In this document: piece after piece, positions 48,959 to 62,691 of the stretch | Layout of the letters: each line of letters opens with the position of its first letter | Numbering within the stretch: the first letter of the stretch is position 1 | Assembly (NCBI GenBank): GCA_036872755.1 | Contig: JAVHNS010000002.1 | Coordinates: forward strand, 558,001-622,000 | Length of the DNA stretch: 64,000 nt | DNA from: Orbilia blumenaviensis | Taxonomy: Eukaryota > Ascomycota > Orbiliomycetes > Orbiliales > Orbiliaceae | Reading direction: 5' to 3' | Translations under genes and position numbers: made by a program | Notes under the pieces: model-generated | Database searches by the model: none | Told to the model about the DNA's origin: nothing | The model's input: only the letters and a program-made list of their open reading frames with translations

Positions 48959-51900
48959 CTAGGTGTTAGTTTCTACCCAGTCACTCCAAAACTTTACGAC
49001 ATTGTCACTGAGAATCGTAACCTCGAACGCCCCAGCCCTACCGCTGGCATCGCCGCCACCCCGAAAGCTTTCATTGACCATACTGTCAACGACTAACCAT
49101 GTTTCCCCGACCTCTCTGTCCGGTCTCAAATCAACATCATCCAGTCTCGCCACACCTTCTACGAAACCATCATCCCCTCCTGCGACATCATCGTCCCATC
49201 CTCCTGCTGCCCATTGCCTTTTCCCGTTCTCCCAGACGCCAATCCGGAGGTATTCCCCCGAAGTCTTCTTCGCAACTCTAATCCTGCCCCTCGACAGGCG
49301 AGTCATATACAGCCGTATAGACGATGTTTTGGCTGGGAACGTACAGGTTGAGATCGCCGTGTGCAATCCCGCGTCTTCGTTCGGAATGACAGTTAAGTCA
49401 TTCTGCGTAAGGGGTATTGAAGACCCTACTGTGATCGTAAACGGTGCAAATTGGCCCGATGTATAGGTACTCGCTACGATAGTATATGCGCCCCGAGGAA
49501 TTTGCTCTGCGAAACACATCGTAAAAAACCGTTTATACTCTTCGCTGTTGGCGATAAATTTGTTGCGGGCAAGGGTGTGTACTCTTTTGCCTCCATCGGA
49601 ATGGAGAAGGGCGACGTGGATTAGCGGCGAAGCGGTGTTTTCTGCTGCAATGGCATTTCCAACTGATTTCCCGTCCTTTGAGGGCTTGGCGTGGATCGAG
49701 AGGCCGATTAGAAGATTTGCGGGCTGGCAGAGATTGATTTTGAACATGGGGTTGTGGCCGTATTCGCGGCTTTCGGTGTTCCCACCCGTGGCAGATATCG
49801 ACCAGGAGCCCTGGATAGTAGATATGTGCGGGTATGGTTCATCTACAGGTTCAAAGGCCATAGGTATTGACGTAAATGCTGAGATTGAGAAGTGGTGGGT
49901 CAATTCGGCCGGAACGAGATCTTGACTGGAGACTACAACCGTATAAGCCGTGTTTGCGGGTATCTCAAGGCGAAGGAGGGTTTGCGGGCTGTCGACGTAT
50001 GGACCGCGTTTGAGGTAACCGGTTGATTGATACACCCGATTTCCGTTTGTGGCGAAGACGTAAAGCGATATATGGCCGCTCTTGTTCCAGAGAGTTTTGC
50101 GATCGAAGTCCTTCTTACGTAGAAGATGGCGAGAAAGGAGGATCCAGGCCTTCGAAGGGGTGGACGATTTGTTGGCTATCTTGTATTGAGGGTTTCCCCA
50201 GAAGCACCCAGGGACGTTCCAGAGATGCTCGGTGGTCGATGGCTTAGTGATGGCCGATGACTGTGGCCAGCTGAAGTGCCAATCATATCGGTTGCTCCAA
50301 AGCGCCGGGTTCCAATTTAGATATATCGAGTCAAAGTAGCGGAATACGCTATTTAGATCGATCCAAACGGCGGACTGGGAGGGCGATTGTGCAAGCTCCT
50401 CCGGGTAAGCATCCTCATCAGATTCGCTGTCTTCGTCTTCGTCTGATTTTGGATCGTCGAAATCGCCATCCGAGTCGTCGTCTGAGTCGTCTATAGCAAG
50501 CGGACCGGACCAGTTACCACCTGTTTTCCACGGGTTCTTGACCAGTAGCCAACGCCCTACCCGGCCACTCTCTGATACAACTTCTTGGAGGCCTATGATG
50601 GCATAATCGTGTTCTCCAACGAGCCCATGACCCTCCCAGGCTTCAAGTACGCCGGTTCCAAGGGTCATTAGAACATCGCCACTTTTCCAAGTTTGATAGA
50701 CTCGATCCCAGAGGGTTAATGGTTCTGCCAGATCGAGACTAAGGTCGGCGGGGTTCCCTTTTAGGAAGAGATGCTCCGGTATCCATCCGGTGAAGCAGTA
50801 AAGATCGGTCCCCGAGTTAGAGCCCGGGAAATCGTAGCCTCCCATAGCCTTCAAGTAGGCTTTCTCTAACAAGCTGGGGAGAATAAAGCTTGGGTGTTCG
50901 TTGGATGCTACATGCAAGGAATGTTTGGAAGCCCCCAGCGAGGCGGGTAAAAAATCATCTATAACAACCTTTAAGGTGTAAGCTAAGAACCATGGCTATA
51001 AAGATAGCGGTAGCATACATACCTGTCTGTAGCATCCGTTTAGCCATAATTTGACCATATACTTCCCCGTGGGGCTCACTATAGGGACACCATCTTTTTG
51101 GGGCCAGATTATGCAGGATATGAGGCTGCCATGGCCGTTCTGCTCTCTTGTGAAAGCAGCGCACAACGAGGCCACAACGCTGCAATCCGATATGATATCC
51201 TGTGAGAGGTCTGCGGCGAGGTCTTCTCCTTCTCTTTCAAGGATCATATTCTCCGTGCCGTTCCACAACTCTCGAGGCCTGTACCATCGATCGAAATTCT
51301 TCTGCTGTTGCACTGAAAGGGCCAGAGGCCCAGATGAGTCCGTGAACGTTTCCTCCCCCGGAACTGGTACAAAGTCCGAGTCTTTGGGGCTTGTCTTGTC
51401 TTCCCATGGCCAGAAGCTGTGTGGTGCGAGCTTGGACGATGATAACCGTATGATCTGCTCCGATTTTGAAAGCGCTCTTTGGGAAACGGGTGCTCTCCTG
51501 GTAGGCTTCTGAGCTGATGGGTTCGTATTTCGTATCGGAGGCATAGACGCTACGAATTTACATTTAGCATTTCTCTAAGAGGAAGTAGTCGAGAAAAAGG
51601 CACCCCATACCCCCCATGTTTATGTTGGATATCCCGGCGGTTATCCCTTGGACATTCGAATTCTGAGGACCAGGACTATCACCCTGAAGTCCACCAGTCT
51701 TCAGTTTTTTGAACTCCTCGCCTTTCTGGACCAATTGCTTGAATTTCTCACGCCGCCTCTGCTTTTCAGCCGGGTTTGTGCAGGCCTTCCATGCTTGAAG
51801 ATACAAGTCGGCAGCCTTGATACAGGCGTCTAGGGCAGCGGGATAGTCATTTCGAGATGCTGCTTGGGAGATGAGCGATTCTGCTTCCTTGTGGAGTGAG

Positions 51901-52438
51901 CCATCAGCAAGGAACGGAAACGGGGTGGATCGAAGAGCCGCCGGGGGTCTGGAGTTGACAAGCGTACCACCGCCTTTCTCAGTGTATCCCCCATGCTTGG
52001 AGAGCACACTTGGTCCGGCCCTTACTCCTTCAGGATATCTATTAAGTTTAAATATCGACCAGGCCCTTCGGAGGCACCGAGGGTATTTTAAGTATAAATA
52101 CGAGTATTGGGTACTAGTTTTTGGCGATGCGGGGCGACGTCACTACCGAAAGAGTGCCGCCGGTATCAGGTCGAGCTCTGGTTTATCCGCGGTTGCAATT
52201 GCATCAACGTTGACTGGACGCTGGTTGGCTTTCACGCGAGCGCCGCTGAGAGACCTCGGCTTATGGCGGCCGCACCATCTCTCCGGGCTAACAAATCAAG
52301 TCCCCCATCAACCTTACCCGACGCAACGGACCTACCCCAAAAGCTAGCTGGGTCTCTCCTTCCTTCTAAAGCTCCTCCACCATGGTTTCCTAAAATATAT
52401 CTGCTTCCTGTACTTACTTTTATTTTTTTGTCTTCCAT
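48959..52438 (-). CDS. palB: Calpain-like cysteine protease PalB/Rim13 (pH-signalling protease)
   Basis: Minus-strand model: exons 52438-52418, 51887-51611, 51549-51023 and 50968-48959, 944 residues. PalB acts on ESCRT-associated membranes and cleaves the PacC/Rim101 transcription factor at alkaline pH. An N-terminal MIT domain (residues about 8-75, EAESLISQAASRNDYPAALD) binds ESCRT-III. The calpain core has the catalytic triad Cys222 (DCSVVASL), His395 (GEHDYAIIG) and Asn420 (LLVKNPW). Two C2-like beta-sandwich regions follow. An Asp/Glu/Ser-rich insertion (about 434-470) sits just after the catalytic Asn. The last three exons are secure. The seven-codon first exon (MEDKKIK, donor GTAAGT) and its 530-nt intron are inferred, because the MIT exon has no in-frame ATG upstream; phase is consistent. 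Confidence 0.92.
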
Positions 52439-52604
52439 CGACATCGACGGTTGTTTCCTATCTATTTTTCCCTACAGCAGCGACGATATATTGTTGCGAC
52501 TGTAACAGCGCTGGGTTTGCCTGATTAATCACAAGCCGAGAGCCGACAGAGCACGGAATAACCCCCTTCGGACCCACCGAATAATCGATAAACTCGCTAT
52601 CGCC
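52439..52604. promoter_or_regulatory. Short divergent region between PalB and the carrier gene
   Basis: Only 166 bp separate the proposed PalB start codon (minus) from the carrier start codon (plus). If both models are right the two leaders are very short or overlap. No PacC site (GCCARG) was noticed. Confidence 0.45.
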
Positions 52605-53815
52605 ATGTCGCTTTCAAAAGAAGCAGCTCTCCCCGCCTGGGGATATGCTGTCGCTGGCGCTACCGGCGCTGTATTGGCAAATGCGACAGTGTATCCGCTC
52701 GATATGTTAGTATCTATTAAACTTCATCTATTCTATGTTGATTTCAAGCACGTGCTAATTGGTATCGCAGCGTAAAAACGCGTCTACAAGTCCAAGTCAA
52801 GAAAAAGACTGTTCAAACTGATGGTGTTCTTGTTTCCGAGGATCCGGAGAAGCAGACCCCAGCTGTGTATGTTGTCGACCAGGATTCCTTCCCTCCATCC
52901 GATATTACGATGGTGTGACTGGGAGCCGACAGATGCTGATACAAAGTTGTCTGATATTTGATACAGTCCCGAGCCCGAACACTATGCTTCAACCTTGGAT
53001 GCCATCAAGAAAATTAAATCCAAGGAAGGTATATCAGGGCTGTATGCCGGCATGCCCGGTTCCTTGATCGGTGTCGCCTCTACCAATTTTGCATATTTCT
53101 ATTGGTATACCTTTGTGCGAACATATTATATGTCCGTTCAAGCGACCTCGGGAAGTCTCTCTACCGTAGCCGAACTTTCATTGGGTGCCGTAGCCGGTGC
53201 TTTGGCCCAGCTGTTCACAATTCCTGTTGCTGTTGTTACCACCAGACAGCAAACGTCTGAGAAGGAGAACAGGAAGGATTTGATCTCCACTGCTAAAGAT
53301 GTCATTGGTGAAGACGGCTGGACCGGATTGTGGAGTGGGTTGAAGGCGAGTTTGGTGCTTGTCGTCAACCCGGCTATCACCTATGGTGCCTATCAGAGGT
53401 GTAGGGAGTCTATCTACCCAGGCAAGAAAAACCTCAAGCCATTGGAGGCTTTCTGTAAGTTCTCTCGATCCCATAACCTGTATGAATATTCAAGCGATCG
53501 CGATTTGGTGCTAACAATCACATAGTCCTCGGAGCGCTCTCTAAGGCTATGGCCACCTTCGCTACCCAACCCCTTATTGTAGCTAAGGTCGGGCTCCAAT
53601 CGAACCCAGCGCCTGGCCAAAAGAAGTTCAAGTCCTTTGTCGAGGTCATGAAATACATCGTCCACCACGAGGGTCTTTTGGGCTTGTACAAGGGAATTGG
53701 CCCGCAGCTGATGAAGGCCTTGTTGGTCCAAGGTCTTCTGATGATGACAAAAGAACGTGTCGAGCTCATCTTCTTGTTGATGTACAGGTGGTTGATCAAG
53801 AAGCTTGGAAAATAA
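52605..53815 (+). CDS. ANT1: Peroxisomal-type adenine nucleotide carrier (mitochondrial carrier superfamily)
   Basis: Exons 52605-52705, 52771-52866, 52967-53454 and 53526-53815 give 324 residues in one frame. It contains three carrier repeats. The first has the canonical PLDIVKTRLQ; the second and third carry degenerate forms (IPVAVVTTRQQ and QPLIVAKVGLQ), the pattern of the PMP47/Ant1 branch that exchanges ATP for AMP across the peroxisomal membrane to feed fatty-acid activation. Six membrane segments are expected; hydrophobic helices such as STNFAYFYWYTFV are visible. There is no N-terminal presequence, as usual for the family. A Gly/Tyr motif GLYAGMPGSLIG and its repeats GLWSGLKASL and GLYKGIGPQL mark the matrix helices. 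Peroxisomal location is inferred from the family; a different substrate is possible. Confidence 0.93.
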
Positions 53816-54613
53816 ACAAAACTTTTAACAGGGAATTCGGCGTCGGTAATCTTCACCCTCGGAAAGGAAGGGTGAAATATTGTCTCTTTGGTGGGTATAC
53901 GATATGGGGTTTTATTCGTTCTGCGTTATTATTGTAATCGGAGCGTCACTGGCTTTCTTTAAAGGGATCTTACTGCTGAGTCTACTTCTAACCTTGCGTC
54001 CTTTCTTCTACTGCTTATTCTTCCACTTCAGTTCTATGGCTACATACCTGTATTTGTATAGCTAGACTTTCGGTATCTCAGGTCACTCCGGGCTGTAGAA
54101 TCGTTAGAATATCACCATCGTCGATTTCACATAAAATTTTTTCTGATTGCTCATAGGAACCCACACATGTGGAATAAGTGATATCATTTCGGTTGCGTAC
54201 ATAAAAATATAGGAGAACGGGGTGATAAAAGGTCCAAAGGTATAGATTTAAGCAGACACAAAATCAAAAGCAAAGGACGCTGGAATTACCGGAATATAAG
54301 GAAGGGACAGGGGAGGAAGAGGGGAAGACTACAACAAGTAAAAGACCAAGAGGAGGAAAGAAAATTGGCGCCCCAAAAGCCAGAAACATGGGAAAGATCA
54401 TGTCGAGCGGTCTTTCAAAAATAATAATGCCCGTTTAATGCTTGCTTGTGAGCAATATCCTCTGCTCTTCTTATTTTTCATTGATTTTTTTCATCTTGTT
54501 CTTGAGCTTTTTCTTCTTTTTTCTCGTTCTCTTGCGGCCGTCATCGTGAAAGTTGATTTGGTACTATAGGCTAGCCGCTATATTTTCTTCTACTCGTTCT
54601 CCGTCGTTTACGC
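53816..54613. other. 3' intergenic region between convergent carrier and SAR1 genes
   Basis: Contains the 3' UTRs of two convergent genes. The minus-strand side is A-rich in its last 150 bp (SAR1 3' UTR). No gene or repeat is recognised. Confidence 0.6.
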
Positions 54614-55606
<993 letters not shown>

Positions 55607-56685
55607 TGCGGCTGTCTTCTGTAAGAGCTGTGCGGTAGAATGATACGGCAGAAAAGAATATGACGACTGATTGGACAGCAGAAGCAGGGAGTGGTAACGA
55701 CGATGGTGGGTTGATATAGTCTTGTCTTGTTCTTTGATGCTGTAGAGGGAAGAGGGATGGGGGAAGGGGTTGTGACGATTATAAAAGTTGGTCTCGGCGG
55801 GCAGGCAAAAAAACGAACACGTTGAGCTTAGCTGCTGCCGCCCTTTCACAGAAAGCCCGGCCCCAGGTACCACCACCAGCACATACCACTATCGCCACAT
55901 ACACCCAAAACACATTCCTGCTAAAAAAAACAAAAAAAAAGTAACACCACCGCCAGACCACTCCGGATTACATAATATCGGCTTTTTTTTTACCAGGCAC
56001 CCGGAGCAGGGGATATGTAATCAAATCGAATTGGATCGGAGGCCGTCGATGTGCATTCAGATGCGGCTTACACCGATTTTGTCGATATCGCTCTCGTTTC
56101 GAACGTTCCAGATATCTTGAATCAGATATAATGAGTCTGCATGCATGCATCATCATGCATCACCATCGATACATCGTCTAAAGATCAAAATCGATACCGG
56201 GTCGCTGTTGTAGTGACACGGTGTCACTTTCTTTAAAGAACTGAACCAAACTGATTATTAGCGGATTGGAAGGAGCGCATATAGAACCTAATCTCTTATT
56301 GGGACTATATATCTACAAAATGGCAGAGATTTCTGGATGACCTGGTAAGGAGCGATTTCAAAGCTGCTATAAAGCAACAAAACCGGAATATCCCAAGCTT
56401 GCCATTTTGCGGGAAACAAGCTTTTTGGATGCGAAGCTTCATACATCGGGCGGGAACCTCGCTTCTTAGAAGCGTGCGCTCTAATTGAAGAATTCCTGGT
56501 TTCTGGATTAAAGCTGAAGATATATGACTCACAATCCATCCATCCACAACATGACAATACAAGGTAAATTCTCTAGACCAGGTCTCAAAGACAGCGTGTC
56601 CATCGCGGTATCGAGATGGCATCAAGGGTGGCCCCTCTCATCTCGCCCCCTCCTGCGAATGGGGGCGTCTGATCCGTTTGCACAC
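55607..56685. other. SAR1 upstream region and flank of the decayed gene
   Basis: The first 400 bp upstream of the SAR1 start hold its promoter and leader. Further out is mixed DNA with a copy of the 12-mer TGATGCATGATG on the minus strand (56151-56162), within a group of ATGCATGC/CATCATGCATCA words (56139-56166). No gene is recognised. Confidence 0.5.
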
Positions 56686-57878
56686 CTATGTCGACGCCGG
56701 TGGCTTGGAAGCGCTGCCCATATCCTCTGGACGCTGGTAGCACTCTTCAAGTGTCGCAACAGCCTTCTCAATCTCTGGGCGGCCATAGCGTGTCTGGACC
56801 CATGGGCTCTGGTGCAGGTAGCACTTGTCTAGCATGGTCACCACATCCTCTGGAAACTTCCCCAAGGGACCCTGTGCGTAAGGGTTTGTGATGGATGGTG
56901 CGCTCAGGTTGTCTTTCCAATAGTACTGATGTTGGCTTTTGGCAACTGTAAAACGGTGCTTCTCAGATATCAAGATCGAACCGATCTTGAACTCGTAAGG
57001 ATAGCATGATGAAATTCTATGCAGCACACAGAATTTATCATTCGGCTCTGGTCTCTTGAACATGCACTCAAAAGTTAACATTTGTACTTCTTAGGGGAAG
57101 GTTCCAAAAGTTAGAGGGCTCACAATTCGATAGGTGGTATTTCGGTTGACGAGGTCGAGACGATCCAGCCACTCGTCATCTAGCTCAGATCCCAAAGCCT
57201 TCGTCTGATCCTCCCATACATAGTTTTTTAGGTTAGTTAGCCAGACTTTGACCGACTTTTCAATCACATAATCCACCCATGTGTTACTTTGTGCTGAGTC
57301 TAAGATATTTACCAAAGCATTAACGAAACTTGCGACTCTTCGAGGACCCCAATCTAGAGCATACCCTATTTGACAAAACCATATTAGCTCAGTTGCTCAA
57401 CTCCTAATTTATGATAGAAGAACCAGTGACCGAAAGGTCCAAGGGGCTTGCCATATATATGTAGCAATCTGGTTCATTCGGGTTGCTATACTTTCGAATC
57501 AAATTCCTCTGCTGACGGCTTAAAATCACGAATCCCATATGCCAGATCTGTAGGTGGAAACCTATCCAAGTAGGCTCTCCAATCACTTTCTTGATTCAAT
57601 TGCTTGAGAAGCCGCGCAGCGGTCTGCTGTTCCCCAGGCGTCGTTCCGTATGTCAAGCATTTCGTAATTCTCCGTTTAATTGACAATAGCCACTCATCTT
57701 CTACATTGTCGCTTCGAGGCGGCGGAGCATTGATATCCCGTTTAGGGTTTGGGTGCACAAATACTGATTCCACACGGTTACCGACTATATAATACCGGAC
57801 ATTGCTTCGTGATATGAATGCTTTAGGGTATAATAAACTGCGAAGCCCGGTTCGCAGAATTGCTTGTCGCTGTAACAT
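56686..57878 (-). pseudogene. Decayed gene encoding an unrecognised fungal protein
   Basis: Reading the minus strand, a long coding-like frame starts at ATG 57878 (MLQRQAILRTGLRSLLYPKA) and runs through NVEDEWLLSIKRRITKCLTY to KPSAEEFDSK near 57490. The sense then moves to another frame (NPNEPDCYIYMASPLDLSV), requiring a one-base frameshift. A probable intron (GTTCTT...AAATAG) joins VTG to YALDWGPRRVASFVNAL. Then an in-frame TAA follows GTFP near 57095, after which the same frame continues as ECMFKRPEPNDKF to the end (56686). About 390 codons remain in total. No domain is recognised. Two independent lesions suggest a recent pseudogene; unrecognised short introns or sequencing errors are the alternative. 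It lies directly downstream of the rhodopsin-like gene on the same strand. Confidence 0.6.
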
Positions 57879-58186
57879 TCTGCGCGACGAAGTTGTCGAG
57901 ATTTGGAAGCTCTGAAGCTTGAGCTCCAACTGCGCCTAGAGCTATTAGCCGGAGCACGCAAGAGCTGCTGACTAAGGCTACCACATAACCCAACACATCT
58001 AAAAGGTGTCGCTGCCTTGAACAATTTACTGCCACTCTTCTTTTCTTCCATAGGATATCATTAGTAGTATAAATAATATAGAATACACACATAATATACA
58101 TTAATCCCTTCCGAAAACTATGGCCCGGGCTGTAGTCGTAAATGCTAAATGACGCAACAAAAACAGAAACAACGAAAGAGTAAATG
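57879..58186. other. Intergenic, decayed gene to rhodopsin-like gene
   Basis: 308 bp on the upstream side of the decayed gene; it may include its lost leader or N-terminal exon and the 3' UTR of the rhodopsin-like gene. No separate gene is seen. Confidence 0.5.
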
Positions 58187-59628
58187 CTATATATTCCCAG
58201 TATGGATACTCTTCTCAGACCCGTCGACTTCCTTTATACTCTCGGTGGTCTGAATAGTTGTCTTTACGAGAATACCTTTAATACTAGCATTATCGCTTTG
58301 TGCGTCTCCTCTTTCCAGATCATCCATCTCATGTTCGTCTTGTCTGCGACAATGTGTACTGATAATAGTAGAATTCGGTGGGACATGGCTTCGGATTTGG
58401 CTCTTACCACCGGTACCGCCGGTGAGTCCGCTCTTCGGACCAGTAGAAGAGAGATAATAGGAGCTCTCGTCACCTCGGCGATATAGGACGTATATGGTGG
58501 GTACCATAGCTACGATGCTGGCGAAGAGGGTTTCGATAGATGCCCACATTGTTCGGGAAAGTTGAATACGGGAGTGACTTGTCCCTTGGATAAGGCGGGG
58601 GATGCAGATCGCTACTAGGAAAAAGCCGAGGGAGAAAAGGGCGCATAATTGGAGGCGTCTGTAAAAATTAAATAGGGTTAGTTTTATAAAGATATTTCGG
58701 ACACCGTAGTTGGTGGCATATCGGTATGTTATCAGGAGTGTCTAACCTTGCTAGAGGGATTTTGGCCTTAAAGACGAGTGGAAATGGGACGGCAATAAGC
58801 ATAATATCGGTAATCATATTACCAATCTCTATATAATATCGTTAGATTCTGAAGCTATGCTGACCGAAGTTGAGGTTGGGGTAAAATCATACCATAAGTA
58901 ATAAGCCAAAGATTCCCTTGGACACTAGGTTACACAAAATTGCTTAGTATACTATTACATGCGTATAAGAATTGGGAGAAGCTTTGATAAACCTACCAAT
59001 GACCGGGATCAGGATCCACCTGCCACCAAAGCTCAAACGGCCGGCACTCTATGAACACAGCTACTGAGGCGGCAATATATGTGATCGCAAGGGTTACGGA
59101 AAAGGCCCAGATGATAGGCTTCTCCCATGCCATTCTTCGGATAATCCGTCGCAAGAAATCAAGGACTGCAAGTTTGAGACACCATAATCTATCATTGCGT
59201 AAGTATGGTGCACGAAAGAATAGTATCAATTATACGGCCGGTATTTGGAAACTCACAATGTCGTCAAGGAAAATCTTCCAGGGAGGTTCAGCTTGCTGCA
59301 TAATATGATTTTATCCAGCTCGTCCTGTGTAAAATCCCAGTTCGCTCTCTCTTCGGGTGTTATGGCTGTGGATTTCCCTGGTAAGCATCTGACTTTGGCT
59401 GCGGTGAAACATTTTGAAGAACTACCTACTCGTTACGGTACCATACTTTAATATGAAGTGCTGGCAGCCTACTCGGGCAATCATAAAAAGTGCCGCTAAT
59501 GCTGTCCATAGGTCCCCAAGGTTGAATTTTTCCTGTCTATACTTTCGAAACCCCAATCTTGATAGGAAGAGAAGAAAAGCGATTCCATTGCACACCCATA
59601 ACGAAGAAGGATCGTTGTCGCCGGCCAT
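58187..59628 (-). CDS. Fungal rhodopsin-like seven-helix membrane protein
   Basis: Minus-strand exons 59628-59442, 59377-59257, 59188-58997, 58924-58893, 58828-58747 and 58658-58187 give 361 residues with matching phases. It belongs by appearance to the fungal rhodopsin-domain family (Rhodopsin_dom_fungi, a large Pezizomycotina group of plasma-membrane proteins related to PTH11-like receptors). Hydrophobic segments include NGIAFLLFLSRL, LWTALAALFMIARV, IIWAFSVTLAITYIAASVAV, MITDIMLIAVPFPLVF and LCALFSLGFFLVAICI. Family hallmarks are CLKLAVLDFLRR, the ECRPFELWW turn, DPDPGHC before QGNLWLITYEIGNMITDIML, and TMWASIETLFASIVAMVPTIY. The C-terminal tail (from about residue 290) is hydrophilic and Ser/Thr/Gly-rich, likely cytosolic. 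There is no CFEM domain and no retinal Lys is evident, so it is probably not a light sensor. Ligand unknown. Confidence 0.88.
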
Positions 59629-62600
59629 TATAATATTTATGCAAACGCTGCGGTTGATAAAAACAATATGAAAAAGAATGAAAAAGAGCTCAAACAAAAA
59701 CTACTTGGAGATCGAGGTGCGACTTAAATTCCAATACTATAGCACCTCGAGATCCAAATTCCTGAAAGGGGGGAAGCTAGAGGGGGAGGGGGTTAGGAAA
59801 GCCTATGCCACGAGTAAGGGAAAGTGTGCCATTATTATAGAATCCAAGCTAATATGCCCTAATCTTTCACGGGAACCTTGCCGCAAGCCTGCATAGCCTG
59901 ATATCTGCAACGTGGGAAAGGAAATTTATGGAAACGAGGTAACCTAACATCCAGCTACCACAGGAAAAGAAATATTTGACTTTTTGCTATGGGCACCGGC
60001 ATCGCCTGTAGGGTGTGTATAATCTACTGTCTTCGTTCGTCTTCAGGAACATTTTTTTGCTTTTAGACGGCATTGATTCTCGGAAACTTAGATGCCGGAG
60101 GCTAACTTTTTTTTGATATATAGTTCGAAAGCGTTCTGTCCAGATGTGAGGATGTGAAAAATGTTAATTGCACACTACCACATATGGGCCAGAACAATGG
60201 CAAACCAGGGCAAGGAAGAAAAAAACGCCTCATAGCGCTATCCCTCATAGCAAAAGACGGGATAAGGTGTCAGTGTCAAAGCGTGGCATCTTTCTTGCGC
60301 ACACCCTATTCGGGACCACGAGTACCACGTGTGGCGTTAGTCAACCAGGCTATCTTCTCGGTCTAACCCGAATCTGTTTGGTTAAGATTTCAGATCGAAC
60401 CAGCATTTGCATTGCATTACATTTGTTTCGTGATAATGCTAGTTGAGGATCCCGTTAACCAGAGTTCTATATTCTGGAAATACATGTGCAGGCATCCGCA
60501 TATGTCAGGTGAGGGTGGAATAAGAAAAGCCCATCCGCGGAATTCGGAACCAAAACATTTCAAAGCCACAATCAAAGCGATAGATCTGCGGATGGTGATA
60601 CCAAAGCCCGAGCTGATATCAATATTACCATGGATCCAGCTATAATGAAACCCCACAATGTGTTGCCGTATTTCCAGACAACAGGGAAAGTTTTTGCGAT
60701 GGGCTCAAAGCAAAGTTGCAAACCTAATCGATATCATACGACCCAGCTGAAAGTCTATAGCTATGGAGTTTGAGCTTGAGACCGTTCGAAGGTTTGTGGG
60801 GCTTGGGGTGTTGAACTGTGAACTCGGAAGCGGCCAATGCGAAAATTGTCTGGCCCTTAATGTCCGTGCAACCTTTTTCCTTGTAAAGTATCGCGCCCGG
60901 AACGTTTAAATTTTCCTGCCTCTTCTATCTAGTTGAAAATTTGAAGCGAGAATCGTAGTGATATCTATGGAAGCGCCGAATCGAATAGATGTCATAGCGG
61001 AGGGCCATAGCACAGGGTCTGCATGTTTGACCTATTCCTATGGCTTGAACGTTTCTATTGTGAAATTGGACAATGCCATGCTATACTTAAGTTTCGCCTG
61101 AAGTTTTCGAGCGCTAGTATAGTGGTATATATTACAACAAGCTCCCAAGTTTTTCTTGGGCTTTAACTTTCCGATCCCTCATCCTATTTTTCGGCTCAAA
61201 TCTCCCCTTAACCCGACTAAGATCGAACGAGCTCGTAGACAGGTCTAGAGTGAATTTTGTCGAGTTCAAGGCTGAATACCTCTTTGCCAATTAATTACAC
61301 AGGCGTGTAGCTGAAATGTTAGACCCCTGCCCAAAGGAAATGACTTGGCAGCAAATAAGAGTCGTTAGCGATCCAGTGTCTGGGAATCGGTTTTCGCTTC
61401 CATTGAACTTTGTATTTTTAATTCTTGCTCCACCGGAAAAAAGGATCGTGTGCAACGATGTGGGTGGAGATCTCATTTCATGGCTCCACAATAGACCATG
61501 GGTTGGATACCGGTATACCAATGCAAAGTTTCGATTACTACACACTCAGCTACATGGCTTGCACCATCGGCTGCAGGGTAGAGGGTATTTTCCTTCCGAT
61601 CGCTTTCGCTTCGTTCTGGGCAAGCGACTCGGTTTGAGAGCCGAGCCGGTTGGCCAAGTCGATATGCGATGCGGGTCTATGCATTTATAAGGTCGAAAAC
61701 ACAACGTTAACTCTGAAGATCGGTATTTACAATACTTCTCTCAGAATACGTGAGTGAAAAATTAGGGTACGTTGAAGGTACATGGCCATGGTAGCTACTT
61801 ATTTGACTTTCAAATATATTAAGTCTTAGATTAGATTGACTAGGCGACTCACATTAGTTATAATCCGGGAATTGACCTGGATATACGTATACTCAATTCG
61901 AGCCAGATATATCGATACGTGATATGGCTGACGTATGTTGCCCGCAGGCCTCGATACAAGCTTGCAAGTGGGGATGGGCCGGCTCTTTGGTACAAAACAC
62001 AGACAAGTCCTGCATCAGGGGTTATAATCAAGCAAGGGGTACTGGATCGTTCGACCAGATTTTTTGATCAGAGATACTTTCTTAGCTACTTTCTATTTAC
62101 ATCTTTTAAAGAGAACGTCAGTACTTCCTAAGTTCATACTCGGTCTTTTGTACGCTAATTAGGCATGTATGTTAGGCATGTATGACGGCTGATTACGTAG
62201 TAATAGGTAAGATATGACATAGCGTTGGTTGTCAAGTACTTAGGTATACCACTTCGGACACGGGGCGAGAAACTCCGTGTGGTATTTAGAACATCACGTC
62301 GACAAGGTTTGTAGGTCGATGTCGACTACCCCTAAATTTAAGATATATACCTATGATCTGAGTGATAGAATACGTCTAAGTGTACCCCTTTGACTCTCTG
62401 CCAAACCCCACCTTTGCTATGAAGGAATTGTATTGATTCGAATACCTGATAGAGGACAAATAAATGTAATAATTGAGTTTGATTTCCATGTATTCCCGTT
62501 TCTGTCTTAGACGAGATATTAGTTACGAATGTTATGTAAACCTAATACGAATAGATGTTTTCCGCGCAAATGAAAAATACGACGGGGTTTGTGTGATAAC
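59629..62600. other. AT-rich intergenic region
   Basis: The upstream region of the rhodopsin-like gene followed by DNA with short open frames that show no family resemblance (for example 61316-61690 plus and 60417-60656 minus). No gene is supported. Confidence 0.45.
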
Positions 62601-62691
62601 GATACTTTCCAGATATTTGGATAGATTTCGTTATACTGATAGCCGGAAACCCTTTTCGAAATTTGATATCAGTAGGCTGCCAGGGTCGCTA

